A stretch of 64,000 nt of DNA from Paenibacillus sp. SYP-B4298 (GTDB taxonomy: Bacteria; Bacillota; Bacilli; Paenibacillales; Paenibacillaceae): contig NZ_CP115484.1 of NCBI RefSeq assembly GCF_027627475.1, positions 2,650,001 through 2,714,000 of the forward strand, given 5' to 3'. Of this stretch, positions 43,046 through 52,645 are shown piece by piece. The notes beneath the pieces are model-generated. The model was not told the origin of the DNA. It was given only the letters and a program-made list of their open reading frames with translations, and searched no databases. The first letter of the stretch is position 1; each line of letters begins with the position of its first letter. The position numbers and the translations under genes were made by a program.

Positions 43046-45370
43046 ATGATGAAAAGAAAGCTTTTATTATGGCTGGGGATTCCATTGTTTATTGTTTTGC
43101 AAGTTTGGTTCTCGTTCCTTACGTTCTATGTTCCCTATCATGGGGTTTACCTAGAGCTAACACCCCAGCATCAATGGGTAATCAAAGAACTAGCTCCAGA
43201 AGGTGCTGGTTATTCACTTGGACTTCAAGTTGGGGATACCATTCAACTAGTGGACGGCAGGCCTCCCGACGAATCTCCATTTGTTACAAAATGGCGAACT
43301 GTTGGGCAAGCTCACTCACTGACGTTTATTAGAGACGAGAATGCGTACACTATCGATGTATTTAACGTTAGCGCTACTGCAGAGGATATCATTCCAGTGA
43401 TAGCGGAATTCGTATGCTTATTCATGGCGATTTTGCTATTAATTAATATTCGCCACTCTCCATCCGCCAGATTACTTACGGCTGTATTTCTGACCATGGC
43501 GATCATCTATATGAGTTATGGTGCTTCTATTCGAGGAGATGTTGTTGGAAAGCTTGCAATTTCGAGTTTTATGATGGTATTGCCGATCGTATTTTATCAT
43601 TTTCTGGTCGTCTTTTTCGAGGAGAAGGGCGGTATACGGCTGCACAGACGAATATTATGGTTCATGTATGCGCTTGCTGCGGCAGGATTTTTGATCCGAA
43701 GCTTGTATTTGTATCCTCCGATGGCCTACACGATCTATCGTTACAATTCTTCCGTTACCTTAGGTTTTTTCCTGCTCGGATTTTTGTTCAATATGTGCAT
43801 CCTGACGATGCAGTATCTAAGGCTGCGCAAGCAACAAACGTACATGTCCAGCATCATAAAGAATGTGTGGCTGACGTGGATAATTTCATTTTTACCAGTG
43901 ATCTGTTCTTTGTTTCTCCCTCAAGTAATTACAGGTAGTCAGACTATAGGTCCTTTATACACAAGTTGGATTATCCTGCTTTTCCCGATTTCATTTGCTT
44001 ATATGATCGCTGCGGACAAGTTATATGATTTCGACCTTATGATTCGCCGAATCTTGTCTGCTGTCCTTCTGTCCATTATTCCGGTCAGCTTGCTTACTGG
44101 AAGTTACATTTGGTTTTTCCACGGCACGGCGGATAAGAAGCAGATTCTGTTCCTATTCACTGCTTCACTGGTTCTGATTACATGGGTGCTCTATTCAGCG
44201 GAATATTGGACCACACGCTTTGAATCCGTGCTGTTCCCAAGGAAACACGCCCTGAACACGGCATTGAAGAACATCTCCAAGAAACTCGGAACGATCTCCA
44301 GCCTCCGCGAGCTGAAGGATATTATTCTCGCTGAGATTGTGGACACCCTCCATGTGACGGGAGCGGCTGTCGTGTTCCGATATAGGAGCGATACGGAAAT
44401 CATCTATGCGGGAGAAGTCGATACGGCTCAGATCAGGCAGCTTGCAGACGCCTCCCCGAGGCCTACTGATCCGTATTATACATTTATCGAGATGAACAGC
44501 CATGAAGAGTATACGAGCTACCTGGTCATCACGCGGAAGAAATCCCATACGATGCTGGGCAAGGAAGAGCTTCAATGGCTGCAATTGATCACCTCCTATC
44601 TGGAGGTGAGTCTGGAGAATGTGCTGCTGATCCGCAAGCTGACCAGAAGACTTCAACAGCTCGCCTCCCAACTGCCTGTGGAGGACACGGCGCCAGATAT
44701 TCAGTGGTTCCGTAAGGTGATGTTCGAATTACAGGAGGAGGAACGGATTCGGATTGCTACCGATCTTCATGACACCACGATGCAGGATTTGTTCTTCCTC
44801 AAGAAACGGTTAATCAAGTTAGGGGAACAATTCGTCATGAATGGCGGCGGTCAGCAAGAGTTGAATTCGATGGTCCAATTTGTAGAGATGATTAATGTCG
44901 GTTTGCGCGAGAGTTGCTTCGAGTTGAATCCCCATCTGCTGCAGGAGGTCGGTTTGATGCAGACGTTGGAGTTGTACGTGGAGAAGGAATCGTATACGGT
45001 TCCATTTCAACTGGAGCTCCAGGTCGGACACACGCCGGGCATGGAGAGCAAGGATCTGCTGACCAAGCGGCATCTCTTCCGAATCGTGCAGGAATTGATC
45101 AACAATGCCAAGAAACACGCCCAAGCCTCTACCGTCTCCTTCCATATCGGCGAAGCCAGTGGAAGCTTCTGTCTTACCTATGAGGATGACGGGATAGGGT
45201 TCGATGATAGCAAGGTTCATCAAGCGGCAATTGGAGCCTCCGGGATGGGGATGGAGCAGATCCGAGGCCGAATCCTGCATATGGGCGGACAATTGGAGTT
45301 GGTTACCGCGACCGGGCAAGGAACGAAGATCATCATTACCGTACCGATAGAAGGAGCGATGTCTGCATGA
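43046..45370 (+). CDS. comP: ComP-like quorum-sensing histidine kinase
   Basis: A 774-residue kinase. TM1 (about 8-30) is followed by an extracytoplasmic PDZ-like domain (about 35-105, LAPEGAGYSLGLQVGDTIQLVDG), a block of about eight TM segments (110-385), a GAF-like linker (400-540), a HisKA_3 domain with phospho-acceptor His575 in ATDLHDTTMQDLFFL, and a HATPase domain (QELINNAKKHA, DDGIGFDD, GMGMEQIRGRI). This matches B. subtilis ComP in order and length. It should sense the modified ComX peptide and phosphorylate ComA. It overlaps comA by 4 nt. Confidence 0.9.
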   Translation: MMKRKLLLWLGIPLFIVLQVWFSFLTFYVPYHGVYLELTPQHQWVIKELAPEGAGYSLGLQVGDTIQLVDGRPPDESPFVTKWRTVGQAHSLTFIRDENAYTIDVFNVSATAEDIIPVIAEFVCLFMAILLLINIRHSPSARLLTAVFLTMAIIYMSYGASIRGDVVGKLAISSFMMVLPIVFYHFLVVFFEEKGGIRLHRRILWFMYALAAAGFLIRSLYLYPPMAYTIYRYNSSVTLGFFLLGFLFNMCILTMQYLRLRKQQTYMSSIIKNVWLTWIISFLPVICSLFLPQVITGSQTIGPLYTSWIILLFPISFAYMIAADKLYDFDLMIRRILSAVLLSIIPVSLLTGSYIWFFHGTADKKQILFLFTASLVLITWVLYSAEYWTTRFESVLFPRKHALNTALKNISKKLGTISSLRELKDIILAEIVDTLHVTGAAVVFRYRSDTEIIYAGEVDTAQIRQLADASPRPTDPYYTFIEMNSHEEYTSYLVITRKKSHTMLGKEELQWLQLITSYLEVSLENVLLIRKLTRRLQQLASQLPVEDTAPDIQWFRKVMFELQEEERIRIATDLHDTTMQDLFFLKKRLIKLGEQFVMNGGGQQELNSMVQFVEMINVGLRESCFELNPHLLQEVGLMQTLELYVEKESYTVPFQLELQVGHTPGMESKDLLTKRHLFRIVQELINNAKKHAQASTVSFHIGEASGSFCLTYEDDGIGFDDSKVHQAAIGASGMGMEQIRGRILHMGGQLELVTATGQGTKIIITVPIEGAMSA

Positions 45371-46021
45371 ATCAAGTGATGAAGACACTTATTGTGGATG
45401 ATCATCCTCTCGTTGCCGACGCGACGAGAGCCTTACTGGATAGTATAGATCGGATTGAAGTAATCGGTGTAGTCAGTAACGGCCCACAATGTATGGAACA
45501 GATCGCCTTGCATCAACCGGGTCTTGTTTTTCTGGATTATCATCTTCCCGGTCAATCGGGCATGGCGGTCGCCGCGCAGATTAGACGCGACTATCCTCAT
45601 ACTTACATTGTTCTCTTTACCGGAGGTGAGTTAGTTAAGGGGGCTGTATCAGAAATCCATCGAGCTCGGTATAAGCGGTATTCTATCCAAGGAGGCGGGG
45701 CAGCAGACGATTACGAATATGGTGAATTGTATGCTGGATGGTTATACGATGCTGCCACTTTCCGTGTATCGGCACGTTCAATTAAACGGAGAATTCGGTC
45801 GCGAGGAGGGGGTGCTCAATGGGGATGAGCAGTTCATCATGAACCTGATTGTCAATGGGGCGACCTACGAACAGATTGCAGAGCAGATCAATACCAGCAA
45901 ACGAACGGTCGAGAATTATTTGCGCAAGATCTATGAGAAGTTGGGCGTCCGATCCAAAGTAGAGGCGCTGGAGAAGTATATTAAGAGTCCGTATTATTCA
46001 TCGTGTCAAAGGAGGGAGTAA
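45367..46021 (+). pseudogene. comA: ComA-like response regulator, one-base frameshift
   Basis: The first frame gives a NarL-type receiver (VDDHPLVADATRALL, phospho-acceptor Asp57 in VFLDYHLPG, FTGGELVKGAVSEIHRA). Near 45668 one extra base, probably the C in GAGCTCGGTATAAG, shifts the frame and the read-through ends at 45828 in an unrelated tail. Removing that base continues as GISGILSKEAGQQTITNMVN and into the LuxR helix-turn-helix (LNGDEQFIMNLIVNGATYEQ, then TSKRTVENYLRKIYEKLGV), ending at 46021. As read, ComA would lack its DNA-binding domain. Confidence 0.85.
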
Positions 46022-46945
46022 GTGAAGAATGAAATCAAGCGGCATATGGAGCGTATGGTGGACGATTACATCTATATTGAAGATTTGAATGCCTATCTGA
46101 AAGCCTTCATCGCAGATAAGGAGCAAGAGCGTGGCTCCTGGTCGGAGATTACGGTCGTCACTCACTATATGTTAGGGGGACAATCCGCACATATAGATCG
46201 AATGGCCGCGGTGACGGAATGCGTCATGCTCGCCCTGGATATTGTCGATGATCTGCAGGATCAGGATCATGACACCAAGCCCTGGATGCAATGCCCGCAG
46301 CCGGTTGCGTTGAATGCTATCCTGGCTCTGCTCATGGGCGCGATCGGAGAGCTGGGTCAGTTGGAGCTGAATCCGCGGCTGCTTGTCGAGATGAGCACCA
46401 TGATTACCAGATCGGTGAATGGACAACAGAAGGATGTGACCCACTTTGTCTCCTCGGTGGATGACTACCTGCTCATGACACAGGAGAAATCCGGCTCCCT
46501 ATTCCGCTTCGCCTGTCTGATGGGCTATGCATCCCTGGACTGTACAGCGGAGACGATCGAGACATTACACGATCTGGCCGACTGCCTCGGTCTCATTCAT
46601 CAGATTGAGAATGACAGGAGGGATCTGCTGCGATGGGATCTGAAGAACGATCTGCTCAGCAAGAAGCGAACCTTGTCGGCGCTGTATCTGCTCTCCATTG
46701 AAGATGATGCCTTTCGTCTATTCCAGGACTATTATGCAGGGAGCATTACCATAGATTCTCTGCTGACGCAGAAGGAGCAGCTACTCCACATGATTCATAC
46801 CTCCGGGTGTATCGAGTATTCCCAAGTGGTTCAATCGGTGTGCCTGCAAAAAGCGGAAGAGATATACGACCAATTACAAGCCGCCTCGCCGTGGAAAGAA
46901 AAATTCAAGGAGATCACTTATGCCTCGTATCTAGATATAGACTAA
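46022..46945 (+). CDS. comQ: ComQ-like isoprenyl transferase for ComX
   Basis: A 307-residue member of the isoprenyl synthase fold. The first aspartate-rich motif is LDIVDDLQDQ (72-81; Asp73, 76, 77, 80) and the second is QIENDRRDLL (194-203) with KNDLLSKKRTL. ComQ attaches a prenyl group to the Trp of ComX and takes part in its processing. The GTG start abuts the comA stop, and a GGAGG site lies inside the comA end. Order comP-comA-comQ differs from Bacillus comQ-comX-comP-comA. Confidence 0.83.
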   Translation: MKNEIKRHMERMVDDYIYIEDLNAYLKAFIADKEQERGSWSEITVVTHYMLGGQSAHIDRMAAVTECVMLALDIVDDLQDQDHDTKPWMQCPQPVALNAILALLMGAIGELGQLELNPRLLVEMSTMITRSVNGQQKDVTHFVSSVDDYLLMTQEKSGSLFRFACLMGYASLDCTAETIETLHDLADCLGLIHQIENDRRDLLRWDLKNDLLSKKRTLSALYLLSIEDDAFRLFQDYYAGSITIDSLLTQKEQLLHMIHTSGCIEYSQVVQSVCLQKAEEIYDQLQAASPWKEKFKEITYASYLDID

Positions 46946-46984
46946 TACTCCGTATTATCAGAAATTAATTCGCCAGCAGATAAA

Positions 46985-47349
46985 TCCAATATAAAGGATT
47001 TGAGGAACTTTAAATGGAAGAATATGAATCATTAAACTGAGCCAAGACGAGCGTAGGCAATTAGAACAACGGATCAAAATGGGAACCAGAAGTGGCTAAC
47101 GGACTTGACAGAATTCAAGTACGGTAATAGTCAGAAAGCGTATCTAAATGTATATGAGACATTAGGGACTTTGAAATGCGAGAAGTATTACTTGCATATC
47201 TACCAAACCTTTGAGCATTCAACATTGAGGACTACATTCATTTTTACAATTACGAACAAATTAAACGGCCTTAGTCCAATGGAATTCAGAACCAAGGCCG
47301 CCTAACCATTTTTATTTTTTGTACTGTCTACTTGACGGGGTGCAGTTCA
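46985..47349 (+). mobile_element. IS3 (IS150-like) transposase remnant with right end
   Basis: Fragments of orfA/orfB (LSQDERRQLEQRIKMG; WLTDLTEFKYGNSQKAY; IEDYIHFYNYEQIK; LNGLSPMEFRTKAA) appear in two frames with internal deletions, followed by GTACTGTCTACTTGACGGGGTGCAGTTCA, a typical IS3-type right end, at 47321-47349. Same orientation as the left end at 21995. Non-functional. Confidence 0.75.
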
Positions 47350-47377
47350 ATTTTGGATAGCCCCGTTGTCGATCAGA

Positions 47378-47848
47378 CTATTGTGTCTCGTTGATAATGA
47401 CTGTGGTTTCTGCACCTGCGGTGCTTCCTGGCTCCGTTCCCTGCTTGCCCCACATCGTCTGGAGCTTGTCGAATACTTTGGGAGCTGAATCAATAACACG
47501 CTCGATGAGATGTGTCTGATTATCAAGCGGCACAACCTTGACGCCATGTGTGCCCACGACGAGAAACGCAATCGGCGTAATCGACACCCCGCCCCCGCTG
47601 CCGCCGCCAAACGGCAACGACACCGCGGCATGATGAGCATCACCGACATGATGATGCGTATCCTCCATATGCTCATTGCGAATATCGCTGCCCCCGGCGA
47701 CGAAGCCGAAGCCAACCTTGGAGATCGGCATAATGACGCTTCCGTCCGGCGTCTGTACCGGGTCACCAACAATCGTATTAACATCGACCATCTCTTTAAT
47801 ATTTTCCATTGCGGTCTGCATTAAGCCTTGAATAGGGTGTTCTGCCAT
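47378..47848 (-). CDS. ytfJ: Spore protein YtfJ (GerW family)
   Basis: A 156-residue protein of the GerW family: HPIQGLMQTAMENIKEMVDVNTIVG, VSLPFGGGSGGGVSITPIAFLV and a Ser/Gly/Thr-rich tail. In B. subtilis it is made in the forespore and is needed for a normal response to L-alanine in germination. It overlaps ytfI by 28 nt; AAAGGAGG precedes the ATG. This is the first backbone gene on the right of the island. Confidence 0.93.
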   Translation of the reverse strand: MAEHPIQGLMQTAMENIKEMVDVNTIVGDPVQTPDGSVIMPISKVGFGFVAGGSDIRNEHMEDTHHHVGDAHHAAVSLPFGGGSGGGVSITPIAFLVVGTHGVKVVPLDNQTHLIERVIDSAPKVFDKLQTMWGKQGTEPGSTAGAETTVIINETQ

Positions 47849-48519
47849 ACTGAAAAGCCTCCTTTCACTTTTCTAATGCGAACCAAAAGCTGTAGTCCGG
47901 CAAACATAGCTTTTCCTAAGCTGATTTCAGCTATGCAGCGCCACTCTGTGGAAAAATACGTTTGGTTATACAACGGCTGCACCGTAGTTCGGGGGGGTGC
48001 CGAGAGCCGGGTGAATTGAGAAAGCAGACCCAGCAGACCCGTCTGCGCCGACCAGATCATCCCTGTCGTGATTGCCGTCCAGGCTGCATCTCCTGTGCCG
48101 ACACTCGTATCCCATCTCCAGTCGGTAATTCGCACATAAGAGAGCGCGCGGCGCAGCCAGCTTGTAAAGTGATCCGTATAACGCAGCAGCAAGCGAGCCT
48201 GCTCAATCTTCCGCATCACAGTCTCGGCACCCACTCGATGTCGACCTTCATTACTGGTTTGTCCCACCGCGAACGAATTACTCTTCTCATGCTTAAACTC
48301 CACACTGTCACCCACAAAGCGAACGATGGGAATTTCTAGTCGATACCGAAGCAAACCACCGAGCGCGCGCAACTGTATTCGAAAATGGTCATTTTCGTTC
48401 TTACGCACAAATTCGCTGGTAAAGAGAATCGACGAACGTCCCAGCACGACGGCAAGCACAACAAAAAGACCTGCCGCCATCCATCCTATCCAACCCTCGG
48501 GAAGCATACGCAGCTTCAC
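47821..48519 (-). CDS. ytfI: DUF2953 membrane protein YtfI
   Basis: A 232-residue protein with an N-terminal TM segment (about 10-27) and a second hydrophobic stretch near 135-155. Matches DUF2953 by RIQLRALGGLLRYRLEIPIV and TEWRCIAEISLGKAMFAGLQL. Function unknown; it is regularly paired with ytfJ. The start codon is a GTG. Confidence 0.85.
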   Translation of the reverse strand: MKLRMLPEGWIGWMAAGLFVVLAVVLGRSSILFTSEFVRKNENDHFRIQLRALGGLLRYRLEIPIVRFVGDSVEFKHEKSNSFAVGQTSNEGRHRVGAETVMRKIEQARLLLRYTDHFTSWLRRALSYVRITDWRWDTSVGTGDAAWTAITTGMIWSAQTGLLGLLSQFTRLSAPPRTTVQPLYNQTYFSTEWRCIAEISLGKAMFAGLQLLVRIRKVKGGFSVWQNTLFKA

Positions 48520-48568
48520 CTCAACTTCCTCTGACTGGTTGGTTATAGTATGACCCGGCGGGCAGATC

Positions 48569-49219
48569 TCATTCTTCGTCTCGGCGAGGCAACGGTGTCA
48601 GATCCTCTGGACGAGGAAATTCCTCCAGCGTCAGTTGCCGATCCTCCTGCTTATTCAACCTATCGAACAGTCCTTCAGTCTGCTCCTCCAGCAGATCCTC
48701 CAGCTCCAGCGCACCCGGTTCGGGGAGCGCATCCAGACCGGAGAGGCCAAAGTAATCCAGAAACGCCTTCGTTGTCCCATACAGAATCGGGCGCCCGATA
48801 GCCTCTGCACGTCCAACCTCCTCGATCAGATCCTTCGCCACAAGCGTGTGCAGCGGCCGCTCGCACTTGACACCGCGAATTTCCTCTATCTCCACCCGAG
48901 TAATAGGCTGCCGGTAAGCAACAATCGACAGCGTCTCCAGCGCAGCCTGAGACAGGCTTGATCGCTCAGGCGAATAGGCCAGCTTCTCGAAGTACGGCGC
49001 ATGCTCAGGATGGGTCGTCATGCGGAAGCCACCGGCAACCTGGGTGATCCGCACACCGCGTCCGTCCTTGGCTAGCTCGGACTTCAATTCATAGACCAGC
49101 TCGTTTACCAAGGGCACATCATAGCCAATAATGTCCGCCAACTGTTTGGCGCTAAGCCCCTCTTCCCCGGCCATGAACAGCAGCCCCTCAATAATCGATT
49201 TCAAGCTCGGAAAGTCCAC
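48569..49219 (-). CDS. scpB: Segregation and condensation protein B
   Basis: A 216-residue ScpB with two winged-helix domains (SIIEGLLFMAGEEGLSAKQL; ALETLSIVAYRQPITRVEIEEIRG). It forms the SMC-ScpA-ScpB complex that compacts and segregates chromosomes. The acidic C-terminal tail is usual. Overlaps scpA by 32 nt. Confidence 0.96.
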   Translation of the reverse strand: MDFPSLKSIIEGLLFMAGEEGLSAKQLADIIGYDVPLVNELVYELKSELAKDGRGVRITQVAGGFRMTTHPEHAPYFEKLAYSPERSSLSQAALETLSIVAYRQPITRVEIEEIRGVKCERPLHTLVAKDLIEEVGRAEAIGRPILYGTTKAFLDYFGLSGLDALPEPGALELEDLLEEQTEGLFDRLNKQEDRQLTLEEFPRPEDLTPLPRRDEE

Positions 49220-49967
49220 TTTCTTCCGTTTCCCCTCTCCAGTTAATCACAATGTCATCAAATAGCTGATGCTGAAAACAGGTGACCTGCTTCATCTTCA
49301 TCAGCTCCAATATAGCCAGGAAGGTGACGACAATCTCATGCCGCTCCATCTCCGGGCGCAACAGCCTGGAGAAGCGAACCGTCTCATGGTCGCGGAGCAG
49401 ATCCATAATATCACGAATCCGATCCTTGACCGACACCTCGTCTCTACGGACAGTCGCAACGAGCGATCTGCGCGCCGCGCGCTTCAGCGCCTTCTGAAAG
49501 GCTGCGATCAGATCGGCAACCTGCAGGCCTTTGACCGGATTGACAGGAGCGGTGGGCATGAACGAAGAGAGATCCTCAGGTTCCTTCGTATAGACCAGGC
49601 TCCGTTCATGCTCCCGTTCCCGCAGTTGCTCAGATATTTGCTTGAACTTACGATACTCAACGAGCTTTTGGATCAGCTCCTGCTGCGGATCATACCCGTC
49701 ATCCGCCCACTCCTCGAACTCCTCTGGCTCAACCGGCGGCTTCGGCAGAAGCTGCCGACTCTTAATCGAGAGCAGTGTAGCCGCCATCACCAGAAATTCG
49801 CTCGTCACCTCAAGCTCCAGCTCCTGCATCGCACTCAAGTAGTCCATGTATTGATCTGTAATTTCACTGATCGACACCTCATGGATGTCAATCTCCGCCT
49901 TATCGATCAGATGAAGCAGCAGATCAAGCGGACCTTCAAAGGCCTCCAGCTTATAAAGCACCGTCAC
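49188..49967 (-). CDS. scpA: Segregation and condensation protein A
   Basis: A 259-residue kleisin. The N-terminal SMC-neck-binding part reads KLEAFEGPLDLLLHLIDKAEIDIHEVSI, and the C-terminal SMC-cap-binding part contains VTFLAILELMKMKQVTCFQ. It bridges the SMC arms with ScpB. Follows ribH by 21 nt and overlaps scpB. Confidence 0.96.
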   Translation of the reverse strand: MTVLYKLEAFEGPLDLLLHLIDKAEIDIHEVSISEITDQYMDYLSAMQELELEVTSEFLVMAATLLSIKSRQLLPKPPVEPEEFEEWADDGYDPQQELIQKLVEYRKFKQISEQLREREHERSLVYTKEPEDLSSFMPTAPVNPVKGLQVADLIAAFQKALKRAARRSLVATVRRDEVSVKDRIRDIMDLLRDHETVRFSRLLRPEMERHEIVVTFLAILELMKMKQVTCFQHQLFDDIVINWRGETEESGLSELEIDY

Positions 49968-49988
49968 AACATTTGCCCTCCTGCCTTG

Positions 49989-50459
49989 CTAGCCCTGTAA
50001 AGCTTGCGTTAAATTAGCCATCTCAATGGCTGTAGCAGCCGCCTCCCAGCCCTTGTTCCCCGCCTTCGTGCCTGCCCGCTCAACAGCCTGCTCGATCGAA
50101 TCGGTCGTCAGCACGCCGAATATGGTGGGAACGCCTGTCTTCAGGCTGACCGCCGCTACCCCCTTGGCAGCTTCATTGCATACATAATCAAAATGCGGCG
50201 TTGAACCACGGATGACCGCGCCAAGCGTAATGACCGCATCATATTTGCCGCTCTCCGCCATCTTCTGCGCGATCAGCGGAATCTCAAATGCTCCTGGAAC
50301 CCAGGCCAGCTCAATCTCGGCATCCTCCACGCCGTGGCGCTTCAGACAATCGAGCGCGCCGGATACGAGCTTGCCGGTAATAAATTCATTGAACCTTCCT
50401 GCTACAATACCATATTTTAACCCTTTGGACACCAAATGTCCTTCATAAATTTTCGTCAT
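49989..50459 (-). CDS. ribH: 6,7-dimethyl-8-ribityllumazine synthase
   Basis: Condenses the pyrimidine intermediate with dihydroxybutanone phosphate to make lumazine. 156 residues; typical motifs [43 protein letters not shown] with the catalytic His, and [11 protein letters not shown]. The start is ATG 50459 with GGGGAGG 10 nt upstream, not the longer frame. Last gene of the rib operon. Confidence 0.97.
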   Translation of the reverse strand: MTKIYEGHLVSKGLKYGIVAGRFNEFITGKLVSGALDCLKRHGVEDAEIELAWVPGAFEIPLIAQKMAESGKYDAVITLGAVIRGSTPHFDYVCNEAAKGVAAVSLKTGVPTIFGVLTTDSIEQAVERAGTKAGNKGWEAAATAIEMANLTQALQG

Positions 50460-50550
50460 ATTGTATGAGCCTCCCCAGGCAATTGATATATTGACGCAAT
50501 TCCTTGTGCATTGTGAGCCGAGCGACCGCCCGGCCATCAGTTATTTACGA

Positions 50551-51783
50551 CTAAGCCTGCTCATTCCTATCGAACCGGAGCATATGGCCGAGCTTTTCCT
50601 GCTTCGTATGCAGATAACCGGAGTTGTCTTCATTCTCCTCCATCTGCAACGGAATGCGCTCGACAACTTCCATTCCATACCCTTCAAGCCCGGTTATTTT
50701 GCGCGGGTTATTGGTCAGCAGCCGCAGCTTGCGTACACCTAGATCCTTAAGAATCTGGGCGCCGATGCCATATTCCCGCAGGTCGGGAGCGAACCCAAGT
50801 TTAATATTCGCTTCCACTGTATCCATTCCCTGCTCCTGTAGCTCATAGGCTCTCAATTTATTAATAAGCCCGATGCCCCGACCCTCCTGACGCATATAGA
50901 GCAGCACTCCACGCCCTGCCTCACTGATCTGACGCAGCGCTGCCTCCAATTGCGGACCACAGTCGCAACGATGCGAATGAAACACATCTCCGGTCAGGCA
51001 TTCGGAATGCACGCGCACCAGTACTGGCTCGTTGTCGTCCGCCTCGAGCACTCCCTTAACCAGCGCCACGTGCTCCTTGGTGTCCAGATCATTCGTATAG
51101 GCTACTGCACGAAAGGTGCCATAGTCGGTCGGGAGACGGACATCCACTGCCCGCTGCACCAGCTTCTCCTTCGCGTTGCGATAGCGAATCAGCTCCTTGA
51201 TCGTAATGAGCCGCAGATGATGCTTTTCCTTGAAGCGCATAAGATCAGGCAAGCGTGACATCGTTCCATCCTCATTGATCACCTCGCAGATGACCGCGGC
51301 CGGCACGGAATCACACAGCCTTGCCAGATCAACAGCAGCCTCCGTATGGCCCGCACGCCGCAGCACGCCGCCTTCCTTGGCAATCAGCGGGAATATATGT
51401 CCGGGTCGGCGATAATCGGACGGGCGCGAGCTCGGGTCAATTAGCGCCTGTACCGTCATGGCCCGCTCATGAGCAGAAATACCGGTCGTGGTTGAGACAT
51501 GGTCTACCGAGACAGTGAAGGCAGTGCCGTGATAATCGGTGTTATGCGCAACCATCGGAGGCAGATCGAGCTGCTCTGCCCGCTCCTTCGTAATCGGCAC
51601 ACAGACGAGTCCGCGCGCTTCTGTAATCATAAAATTAATGATGCTCGGTTCAATCCGATCCGCCAAAGCAATCAGATCGCCCTCATTTTCCCGATCCTCA
51701 TCATCGACCACGATGATCGCCTTACCGGCCATCAAATCCTGGATTGCCTCTTCTATCGAATCAAATCGTATATCGTTCTCCAT
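50551..51783 (-). CDS. ribBA: Bifunctional DHBP synthase / GTP cyclohydrolase II
   Basis: 410 residues. N-terminal DHBP synthase (about 1-200; [30 protein letters not shown]) makes the four-carbon riboflavin precursor. C-terminal GTP cyclohydrolase II (about 205-400) has the zinc site [20 protein letters not shown] and [10 protein letters not shown]. It starts the two branches of riboflavin synthesis. Lies between ribE and ribH. Confidence 0.97.
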   Translation of the reverse strand: MENDIRFDSIEEAIQDLMAGKAIIVVDDEDRENEGDLIALADRIEPSIINFMITEARGLVCVPITKERAEQLDLPPMVAHNTDYHGTAFTVSVDHVSTTTGISAHERAMTVQALIDPSSRPSDYRRPGHIFPLIAKEGGVLRRAGHTEAAVDLARLCDSVPAAVICEVINEDGTMSRLPDLMRFKEKHHLRLITIKELIRYRNAKEKLVQRAVDVRLPTDYGTFRAVAYTNDLDTKEHVALVKGVLEADDNEPVLVRVHSECLTGDVFHSHRCDCGPQLEAALRQISEAGRGVLLYMRQEGRGIGLINKLRAYELQEQGMDTVEANIKLGFAPDLREYGIGAQILKDLGVRKLRLLTNNPRKITGLEGYGMEVVERIPLQMEENEDNSGYLHTKQEKLGHMLRFDRNEQA

Positions 51784-51933
51784 ATCCTCAAGCCTCCTTT
51801 AAGATGAAAATTGTTCCACCTTCTATTCCGACTGCCTCACTCTCATTGCACGGCTGGATCAACCACCAAGACACTGCCATGGCGGTCAGTGGCTGCAAGA
51901 TGCTGCAAGCGTGCAATTCATGGGGTCAGCGTG

Positions 51934-52602
51934 TCACAAAAAACCATGTTCAGCCAAAAAGTCGGTCGTTAGCCTGTCAGTCCTGTGACCTTGTGCTTGC
52001 TGGCCCTGATGTCCTCTACTCAGCAGATGCTCGACATACTTGCCGATAATGTCCGTCTCGATATTAATCGTATCGCCCGCCTGCTTCCACTGGAGTGCTG
52101 TCGCCTCCAGCGTGTGCGGGATAATGGACACCTGAAAGCTGTGAGCTCCTGCCACCGCTACCGTCAGGCTGATGCCATCGAGCGTTACGGAGCCTTGGGG
52201 GATAATATGGCGGAGCAGACGCTCCTGCTGCGGCTCGATGTGGAAGATCACCGCATTGCCCTCCGCCCTGCGGGAGACGATCACGCCGCAGCCATCGACA
52301 TGCCCTTGAACTATGTGGCCTCCGAATCGCCCCCCAGCCTGCATCGCTCGCTCCAGATTAACGGGGTCGCCAACTTGTAGCTGGCGGAGGTTCGTGTGCC
52401 TGTACGTCTGCGGCACAACATCAACGGTGAAGCTGCGGCTGTCATACGCCGTAACCGTCAGACAGACCCCGTTGACTGCAATACTGTCTCCAAGCCTCAC
52501 TCCCTCCAGCACCTTCGATGCTTCCAAAGTTAGCATCAGGGCTTCCCCCTTCTGTCGAATGCTCCGCATCGTGCCGATTTCCTCGATCAAGCCGGTAAAC
52601 AT
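51934..52602 (-). CDS. ribE: Riboflavin synthase, alpha subunit
   Basis: 222 residues, two lumazine-binding repeats. N terminus MFTGLIEEIGTM is characteristic, followed by GDSIAVNGVCLTV and, in the second repeat, GSVTLDGISLTVA. It dismutates two lumazines to riboflavin. The C-terminal end (about 195-222) is variable. The 150 nt before ribBA hold no gene. Confidence 0.96.
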   Translation of the reverse strand: MFTGLIEEIGTMRSIRQKGEALMLTLEASKVLEGVRLGDSIAVNGVCLTVTAYDSRSFTVDVVPQTYRHTNLRQLQVGDPVNLERAMQAGGRFGGHIVQGHVDGCGVIVSRRAEGNAVIFHIEPQQERLLRHIIPQGSVTLDGISLTVAVAGAHSFQVSIIPHTLEATALQWKQAGDTINIETDIIGKYVEHLLSRGHQGQQAQGHRTDRLTTDFLAEHGFL

Positions 52603-52645
52603 CGGCTTTCCTCCTCTCTTCTACTGAAGATAGACATTCCAAAAG

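Noticed and set aside
46946-47104. Second comX candidate downstream of comQ
   Set aside because: The short frame MEEYESLN stops at once, and the following sequence matches IS3 orfA.
47500-49000. Plus-strand open frames near ytfJ and scpB
   Set aside because: They are antisense to ytfJ, ytfI and scpB and lack ribosome sites.
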